Below are positions 6,345 through 10,984 of a stretch of DNA of 10,984 nucleotides, piece after piece. The notes beneath the pieces are model-generated. The model did no database searches. It was given only the letters and a program-made list of their open reading frames with translations, and was not told the DNA's origin. The stretch's first letter is position 1. Every line of letters begins with the position of its first letter. The translations under genes and the position numbers were made by a program. Origin of the DNA: Desulfuromonas sp. SDB (GTDB lineage: Bacteria; SDB-A); the NCBI GenBank assembly GCA_001412365.1, contig LKUE01000170.1, positions 1 through 10,984 of the forward strand, in the 5' to 3' direction.

Positions 6345-8535
6345 TAAAGCTGTAGGTATTATCAATGTTTTTTCCGGCAAAAGAAATGTAAATTGGTCCC
6401 ATAAAAGTGTTCATCCCTGCAGAAATTCCGGCAGCAGTCTGATAGTTGGTTAATTCTCCCAGATCATCCAGCCGGGAACAAGCGCAACAGGAGTTAATCT
6501 GAGCAGAGATAAACCGGTTTGAAATAATTTCCCATTGGAATCCTATCCGCAACAGCATTAGATTTAATCCTGAAACTTCCATTCGGTCGAAACCTAAAGC
6601 AGAATTAAGTCCAGGAGTACTTTTAAAACCTCCGGTGTAAAAGCGGTACTGAATGGGGATGGTATCTCCTTCACTGATTCCTGCATATAATCCGGTGAAT
6701 AAACTCAGGTTTGAAATTACCGGCAGATATACCGAGCCATCTCCGCTAATTTGCATTAAATCGTAATATGAACCAAAATCTTTATTGAGATATCTTCCGG
6801 TTAAATTGAATTTAACTCCCCGGGATGGAAAAGCCAGCCGGTTTAATTTATCTATATCTAAAACCATGAGGTAACTTATCTGATTATAAGTTTCCTTGCT
6901 GTATTCAGGAGGAGCTACTGAAGGGTTTATTTCAACATGTTCAGCAACATAACCCAGACGGTATTGGAAATCTTTTTCTAAAATCACTCCTACTGTATTC
7001 TCTAAAAGTAATGTTTTGTATTTTAAACTGGCATACTTCCGGTTCAGCCGATAAAGGTAAAAATATTCCTGCTGGTAGCCTAAAGAAAATAAAAGATTAA
7101 TCCGGTTGGTAATATAACTGAAAGCGGTGTTTACAATGTAGTCTAAATTAATGGAATAATCCTCCCCTAGCTTAATATCCACCATCAACCTGGATCCCTT
7201 GAAGAACTTATTCCGGAAAGTTCCGTTTAGCAGCAATTTTGCATTTTGATAGGAATCATATCTTAGTCCCAGATTGAGAAAGTCATTTTTATTCTCCTCC
7301 ACTTTGATTATAAGCACATCAATGCTGTCAGTGGAATGAATAAAATAACTAACCTTTTCAAAGAACTGAGTACTGTAAATTCTATCAATTCCTTCACTCA
7401 TTAAATCCCGGTTGATCCAGCAGGGGATTTCAAATCCCAGCGCGGAAAGCACTAGATTTTGAGTTACATTCTCCAGCCCGATGACATAGATTTCACTTAT
7501 CAGTACTGAATCAGGGTTCAGCAAAGATGGATTAAAATTTTCATTTCGGGGGTGATGAACTCCCAGAGCAATCAGTTGATCGTACAATTCCATTGCCGCC
7601 GATTCTCCCTGGGCTATAAATATTTCTGCTTCATTAAAATCAAAACTGGTTAATCCCTGTAAATCAGGAATTATCAAGATATCACATAACTCTTGCTGAT
7701 GAGGATTGGTTTCAGTATTCCTGAAACCGATAGTTTGGTTGATGATGTCAATAAAATTTCCCAACTCCTGTTCGCTTTTGGGGGGAGTTCCCACATCAAC
7801 TCCAATAACCACATCCGCTCCTAAATCAAGCACATTCTGAACCGGAAAATTCAATATTGCCCCTCCATCCACTAATAGATGGCTATCAATTTGCATAGGA
7901 GTAAAAACAGTGGGTATGGACATGCTTGCTCTCATCGAAGGGGAGAGGTAACCCTGGGCTAACTCAACAGCTTCGGCACTGACCACATCTGATGCAATGC
8001 AGCGGTAGGGTATGGGGAATTGATCGAAATTGAAGTACTGATTGACCGGCCAGGTTAACCGGTCCAGCAAACTTTGAATATTCTGACCATTTATTAATCC
8101 CAGGGGTAATTGAGGAGTGAATCCGTTTAGGGGAACGGAGGCTATGTATAAATCTGCATACTGTTTCTGATCAATGGGAAGATCTGAACGGCTGATTTTA
8201 TCCTCAAACAAGCTGTTCCAGTCTTCCTGCAAGGCTAAACTTTCCAACTCCTGAGGAGATAAACCAATTGCATAAAGACCTCCCACTATACTTCCCATGC
8301 TGGTTCCCACAACATAATCGGGGGTGATCCCTGCCTGTTGAAGGACTTTTAATACTCCGATATGAGCAAAACCTCTAGCCCCTCCTCCGCTTAATACCAA
8401 TCCTATGCGCAGGGTATCTGTAGAGGGTTGATTGTTTGTTGAAGATGCAGCAAGAAAGATCATAAAAAAAATTGCTATTGCTGATTTAATTATTTTATCT
8501 GCAGGAACATATAAGTTTATTTTTAGATGAAGCAT
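6322..8535 (-). CDS. Type Vd autotransporter: patatin-POTRA-Omp85 barrel protein (PlpD-like)
   Basis: A 737-residue protein with an N-terminal signal (basic stretch to Lys17, hydrophobic 18-30, probable cleavage near AAS). The patatin domain spans about 42-325: GGGARG (50-55), GTSMG (77-81, Ser79) and DGG (223-225, Asp223). One POTRA domain follows at about 346-413 (EIYVIGLENVTQNLVLSALG), then a BamA-type barrel from about 415 ending in Phe737, the usual outer-membrane insertion signature. Architecture and length match Pseudomonas PlpD (about 730 residues), the type Vd secretion prototype, in which the barrel anchors or exports the patatin lipase at the cell surface. RFYTGGFKSTPGL (631-643) sits where Omp85 proteins carry loop L6; the usual RGF/RGY triad is not evident. 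Cys683, Cys684 and Cys686 cluster in the barrel. The ATG lacks a Shine-Dalgarno and may be read leaderless. Confidence 0.93.
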   Translation of the reverse strand: MLHLKINLYVPADKIIKSAIAIFFMIFLAASSTNNQPSTDTLRIGLVLSGGGARGFAHIGVLKVLQQAGITPDYVVGTSMGSIVGGLYAIGLSPQELESLALQEDWNSLFEDKISRSDLPIDQKQYADLYIASVPLNGFTPQLPLGLINGQNIQSLLDRLTWPVNQYFNFDQFPIPYRCIASDVVSAEAVELAQGYLSPSMRASMSIPTVFTPMQIDSHLLVDGGAILNFPVQNVLDLGADVVIGVDVGTPPKSEQELGNFIDIINQTIGFRNTETNPHQQELCDILIIPDLQGLTSFDFNEAEIFIAQGESAAMELYDQLIALGVHHPRNENFNPSLLNPDSVLISEIYVIGLENVTQNLVLSALGFEIPCWINRDLMSEGIDRIYSTQFFEKVSYFIHSTDSIDVLIIKVEENKNDFLNLGLRYDSYQNAKLLLNGTFRNKFFKGSRLMVDIKLGEDYSINLDYIVNTAFSYITNRINLLFSLGYQQEYFYLYRLNRKYASLKYKTLLLENTVGVILEKDFQYRLGYVAEHVEINPSVAPPEYSKETYNQISYLMVLDIDKLNRLAFPSRGVKFNLTGRYLNKDFGSYYDLMQISGDGSVYLPVISNLSLFTGLYAGISEGDTIPIQYRFYTGGFKSTPGLNSALGFDRMEVSGLNLMLLRIGFQWEIISNRFISAQINSCCACSRLDDLGELTNYQTAAGISAGMNTFMGPIYISFAGKNIDNTYSFISIGHNF

Positions 8536-8540
8536 GGTTT

Positions 8541-8570
8541 ATTATAATTTAATAATTTCAGAACAATCAA
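8541..8570 (-). promoter_or_regulatory. Promoter candidate for the type Vd gene, start site at the ATG
   Basis: Minus strand TTGATT (8570-8565, four of six) and a perfect TATAAT (8546-8541) are 18 bases apart. Transcription would start at about 8534-8535, at or within the ATG, so the transcript would be leaderless. That fits the lack of a Shine-Dalgarno. Confidence 0.42.
8543..8548 (+). promoter_or_regulatory. -10 element candidate for the flavoprotein gene
   Basis: A perfect plus-strand TATAAT interlocks with the minus-strand -10 (together ATTATAAT). Transcription starting near 8555 would exclude the ATG at 8534 and favour the ATG at 8579. No convincing -35 is seen. Confidence 0.35.
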
Positions 8571-8578
8571 GTTTTAAT

Positions 8579-9874
8579 ATGAAAGATCAATTATTAACGG
8601 TTATCGGAGGAGGAGCTTCTGGTTTGATTGCCGCCGGTTGTGCGGTAATGCAGTATAGACAAAACTTTTCCCGGGGCAATAATATCAAGGTTCAGATTCT
8701 GGAAAAAATGCATAAACCGGGATTAAAATTGGGGATTACCGGCAAAGGGCGTTGTAATCTCTCCAATACTGCTCCCTTAGATGATTTCATCGAGCATTTC
8801 AGGCCAAATCCCAAGTTTCTTTATCCCGCTTTTAATAATTTTTTTTCAGGCGAGTTAATTGAATTTTTAAATCAACAAAAGGTAAAAGTAAAAGTGGAAA
8901 GAGGAGGAAGAATTTTTCCCCAAAGTGATTCAGCCCTCCAGGTAGCTAGAACATTAATAGATTGGAATAGAAAACTGGGAGTGGATATAAACACAGGCAA
9001 TGCGGTGCAATCAGTTAAATGGGAGAAAAATAATCTCTATCCTTTTAAAATCATGGTTAAACAGAAAAAATCAATTTATCTAAGTTCAGCGGTAATTATC
9101 AGCACCGGCGGAATAACCTATCCCCTGACCGGTTCCAGTGGTGATGGTTATAAATGGGCACAGCAACTTGGCCACAGATTAATAAATCCATTACCCGATT
9201 TAGTGGGTTTATACATTGATCCTCAGCTAAATTGGGATTTCCAGGGATCAGTTAGTTTGAAAAATGTAATGATAACCCTGAGTCTGGAAAAGGATATCCA
9301 GCACCGGGAATTTGGAGAAGCCCAGCTAAGTAAAAATTTGTTTGAGGGTCCGGTAGTATTGAAATTAAGCAGATTTGCGGTGCAAGCACTACAGAGAAAA
9401 CAGCAGGTATATTTATATTTGGATTTGAAACCTGCTCTAAGTGAAAAACAATTAGACCGAAGATTAATTAAAGAATTTAACCAGCAGGGCAGTAAATCTG
9501 CAGTTAAAATATTGAAATGTCTGATCCCCCTGAAGCTTGTGGACAGCTGTTTAAGTCAAACCGGAGTCCCTAAGCATTTAAAAGGAGGTCAGCTAACCTC
9601 AATCCACAGAAAAAAAATATGTCAGTGGATAAAGTATAACCGGTTTAAGGTGAAAACCTGTCAAACCCCGGACCGGGCGATTATCACCGCAGGAGGAGTG
9701 CATACCGATGACATCAATCCAAAAACGATGATGTCAAAAATTATTCCGGGATTGTTCTTCAGCGGGGAGATAATTGATTATGCCGCAGATACCGGAGGAT
9801 TTAACCTGCAAGCTGCCTTTTCCACCGGCTGGCTTGCAGGCAAATCCAGCATTGAATATTTAAATTCTATTTAA
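8579..9874 (+). CDS. NAD(P)/FAD-dependent oxidoreductase, HI0933/BaiN (YhiN) family
   Basis: A 431-residue flavoprotein from the ATG at 8579. GGGASG (10-15) forms the FAD dinucleotide-binding loop, with the ribose-binding acidic residue in LEK (41-43). GITGKGRCNLSN (52-63) is the family signature, followed by ERGGRIFPQSDSA (107-119), STGG...TGSSGDGY in the middle, TAGGV, and a C-terminal FAD-contact block GLFFSGEIIDYAADTGGFN. The family holds HI0933/YhiN proteins and BaiN, a bile-acid dehydrogenation enzyme of gut clostridia; most members have no known substrate, so BaiN activity should not be assumed. An ATG at 8534 in the same frame adds 15 residues but precedes the probable transcription start and falls before the typical family N-terminus. 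Neither start has a clear Shine-Dalgarno. The stop overlaps that of the convergent acidic-protein gene. Confidence 0.9.
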   Translation: MKDQLLTVIGGGASGLIAAGCAVMQYRQNFSRGNNIKVQILEKMHKPGLKLGITGKGRCNLSNTAPLDDFIEHFRPNPKFLYPAFNNFFSGELIEFLNQQKVKVKVERGGRIFPQSDSALQVARTLIDWNRKLGVDINTGNAVQSVKWEKNNLYPFKIMVKQKKSIYLSSAVIISTGGITYPLTGSSGDGYKWAQQLGHRLINPLPDLVGLYIDPQLNWDFQGSVSLKNVMITLSLEKDIQHREFGEAQLSKNLFEGPVVLKLSRFAVQALQRKQQVYLYLDLKPALSEKQLDRRLIKEFNQQGSKSAVKILKCLIPLKLVDSCLSQTGVPKHLKGGQLTSIHRKKICQWIKYNRFKVKTCQTPDRAIITAGGVHTDDINPKTMMSKIIPGLFFSGEIIDYAADTGGFNLQAAFSTGWLAGKSSIEYLNSI

Positions 9875-10392
9875 ATTTCTTCAATGCTGTCCAGGATAGC
9901 TTCAACCACATCTCCGTATTCATCCATATCATCTTCATTCGCCAGGACAATTAAAAATACAATGTTATCACTGCTTCTCTGAAATGATGCTATAAACACC
10001 ACATAATCATCCTCATCAGTGTCCAGCAGTCCCGCAGCTCCGAAAACGGGCATACCATCTATTTCATCCTGAAATACTTCTTCTTCTAATTCAACTACCC
10101 CCTCCGATTGGACTTCCAGTTCATCCACTGCCGCTTCTACCATAATCTCAAATAATTCTTCGTCCAGACTATTTCCATCCTCATCTTCAATAGCATTAAA
10201 GGACAACACCACATCTGCTTCAGTGTGATTTATGATCATTTGAGTACCGTAAAGTTCATACTCCCAGTCCGAGGGTACCCATATTTCAATTTCTGCAGCA
10301 GAATACTCTATTTTTTCAGCATTTAAACTTAAGGCAGAAATGCAGGTTAAAACAACTAATCCCGCTCCTAATAGCAACTTCTTGGATAACAT
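9871..10392 (-). CDS. Extremely acidic exported protein, PsbP/DcrB-like fold suspected
   Basis: A 173-residue precursor with a clear signal peptide (MLSKK, hydrophobic core, probable cleavage after LNA at residue 24). Cys17 is not in a proper lipobox (VLTC), so export as a soluble periplasmic or secreted protein is more likely than lipidation. The mature 149 residues contain about 45 Asp/Glu but only one Lys and one Arg. The order of elements (VPSDWEYEL near the start, an acidic helical region, a DGMPVFGAAG strand, VVFIASFQ, VFLIVLA, final helix VVEAILDSIEEI) recalls PsbP/MOG1/DcrB-like proteins; this is pattern recognition only. An AAAGGAG Shine-Dalgarno (10405-10399) six bases before the ATG fixes the start. 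Function unknown. Confidence 0.8.
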   Translation of the reverse strand: MLSKKLLLGAGLVVLTCISALSLNAEKIEYSAAEIEIWVPSDWEYELYGTQMIINHTEADVVLSFNAIEDEDGNSLDEELFEIMVEAAVDELEVQSEGVVELEEEVFQDEIDGMPVFGAAGLLDTDEDDYVVFIASFQRSSDNIVFLIVLANEDDMDEYGDVVEAILDSIEEI

Positions 10393-10416
10393 TGTAATCT
10401 CCTTTGCTTGTGGTTA

Positions 10417-10425
10417 TTTATATCA
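10417..10425 (-). promoter_or_regulatory. Extended -10 promoter candidate for the acidic exported protein
   Basis: Minus strand TGATATAAA gives an extended -10 with five of six bases. Transcription from near 10410 would leave an 18-base leader containing the Shine-Dalgarno. The -35 (TTCTCT at 17 bases) is poor. If real, it separates this gene from the EIIA-PII gene 74 bases upstream. Confidence 0.38.
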
Positions 10426-10466
10426 ATATCCTCTATCTAAGAGAAAAAATCAAAGGTAATTTTATT

Positions 10467-10984
10467 TTAGATCATCTTCATGGTTCCCTTGCTGAAACTG
10501 ACCTCCTGGGTGAAGACCATCGCCCCTTGTTTTTTATTGAGATCACCGGTGATTTTTTCAATTCCCTCGATAAGTTTTTGTTCCTGGGTTTCAGGGATAA
10601 GAGTAATGATGGTTTTACTTTGATTTTTATTTTCCTTCATGAAACCGATAAAGCTGGCGAAAAGGGGAATATTTGAAATATACTGCCCCATCCCGTAGGA
10701 TTCAATAATAGTGGCTCCCTCAATTCCGTTTTCCAGCAGGTATTCCAAGATATCATAAAGAAATTCTTCAACATACAAGATTATGTGAAGAAGCTTGTAT
10801 TTTTTTATTTTAATTTCAGCTATTTCCTCCATCCGGGTATTTCTGATGAATGCTTCGTAAACAGCAAGTTTAGTGGGAGCATTGACCAGTTCTTTTTTAA
10901 ATCCACTTTGAGAAAGTAGCCGGGAAAGACTGGCCAGAATTTTCAAGTGTTCTCCGACATTGGTTGAGGGTCCCACCAGCACAA
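10467..10984 (-). CDS. PTS EIIA (type 2) domain fused to PII-like domain (5'-partial)
   Basis: About 172 C-terminal residues are visible; the frame is open at the right edge, so the GTG at 10982 is not taken as the start. The first 50 residues (LVGPSTNVGEHLKILASLSRL, then an NAPTKLAVYEAF helix) match the end of a fructose/nitrogen-type EIIA domain. The phosphorylated His would lie upstream and is not seen. After a linker, about residues 60-171 read as a PII-like ferredoxin fold: strand KLLHIILY, helix EEFLYDILEYLLENGI, strand ATIIESYGMG, a T-loop-like segment, strand KTIITLIPE, helix, strand AMVFTQEVSF. The T-loop lacks the uridylylated Tyr context of GlnB. PII and EIIA domains are cytosolic sensors that often control a transporter; a transport gene just outside the window would be a reasonable expectation, but this is inference. 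Confidence 0.75.
   Translation of the reverse strand, partial: VLVGPSTNVGEHLKILASLSRLLSQSGFKKELVNAPTKLAVYEAFIRNTRMEEIAEIKIKKYKLLHIILYVEEFLYDILEYLLENGIEGATIIESYGMGQYISNIPLFASFIGFMKENKNQSKTIITLIPETQEQKLIEGIEKITGDLNKKQGAMVFTQEVSFSKGTMKMI

Noticed and set aside
8534-8578. Upstream ATG giving a 446-residue flavoprotein
   Set aside because: It adds 15 residues before the usual family N-terminus, overlaps the divergent ATG and lies upstream of the likely transcription start.
10404-10676. 90-residue plus-strand frame at the right end
   Set aside because: It is antisense to the EIIA-PII gene and has no recognisable features.
1-10984. CRISPR array, tRNA, riboswitch, insertion sequence or defence island
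   Set aside because: No repeated spacers, cloverleaf, long structured leader or transposase-like protein was seen; spacers are all about 140 bases or less.

Overview
The window is 10,984 bases of AT-rich, gene-dense bacterial DNA. It holds eleven protein genes, two of them cut by the window ends, and one doubtful small ORF. I see no tRNA, rRNA, CRISPR array, insertion sequence or phage gene, and no gene-free stretch exceeds about 140 bases. A patatin fused to a POTRA domain and a C-terminal outer-membrane barrel, together with a lipoprotein, indicates a diderm (Gram-negative-type) cell. The MutL/GlmL family is typical of anaerobes that ferment amino acids with B12-dependent mutases. An AT-rich anaerobic diderm such as Halanaerobiales or Atribacterota would fit, but this is inference and I cannot place the organism.

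Layout from left to right. 1-1370 (-): an XRE helix-turn-helix fused in frame to a MutL/GlmL-type ASKHA ATPase, running off the left end. 1500-2402 (+): EamA/DMT transporter. 2544-3305 (+): membrane-anchored TPR protein. 3310-4053 (-): sirtuin. 4151-4720 (+): VTT/DedA-type membrane protein. 4664-5560 (-): RssA-like patatin. 5690-6211 (+): small lipoprotein. 6245-6344 (+): possible broken small ORF. 6322-8535 (-): type Vd patatin autotransporter (PlpD-like). 8579-9874 (+): HI0933/BaiN-type flavoprotein. 9871-10392 (-): extremely acidic exported protein. 10467-10984 (-): C-terminal part of a PTS EIIA domain fused to a PII-like domain, running off the right end.

Gene orientation alternates almost at every step. 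Convergent neighbours abut or overlap (a 4-base gap, a 57-base coding overlap, shared stop bases), and most genes appear to have their own promoter, so there is little sign of operons. The central part (4151-8535) has an envelope and lipid theme: a VTT membrane protein, a cytosolic patatin, a lipoprotein and an outer-membrane patatin. That the four work together is only suggested by proximity.

The strongest candidates for something undescribed are the HTH-MutL fusion, which would be a regulator or self-regulating reactivase built like a ROK repressor but on a mutase-chaperone ATPase, and the EIIA-PII fusion at the right edge. Secondary points are the extreme acidity of the 173-residue exported protein and a three-cysteine cluster in the barrel of the type Vd protein. 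A possible leaderless start lies between the type Vd protein and the flavoprotein, and a small ORF with a near-perfect ribosome binding site is broken at an A8 run.
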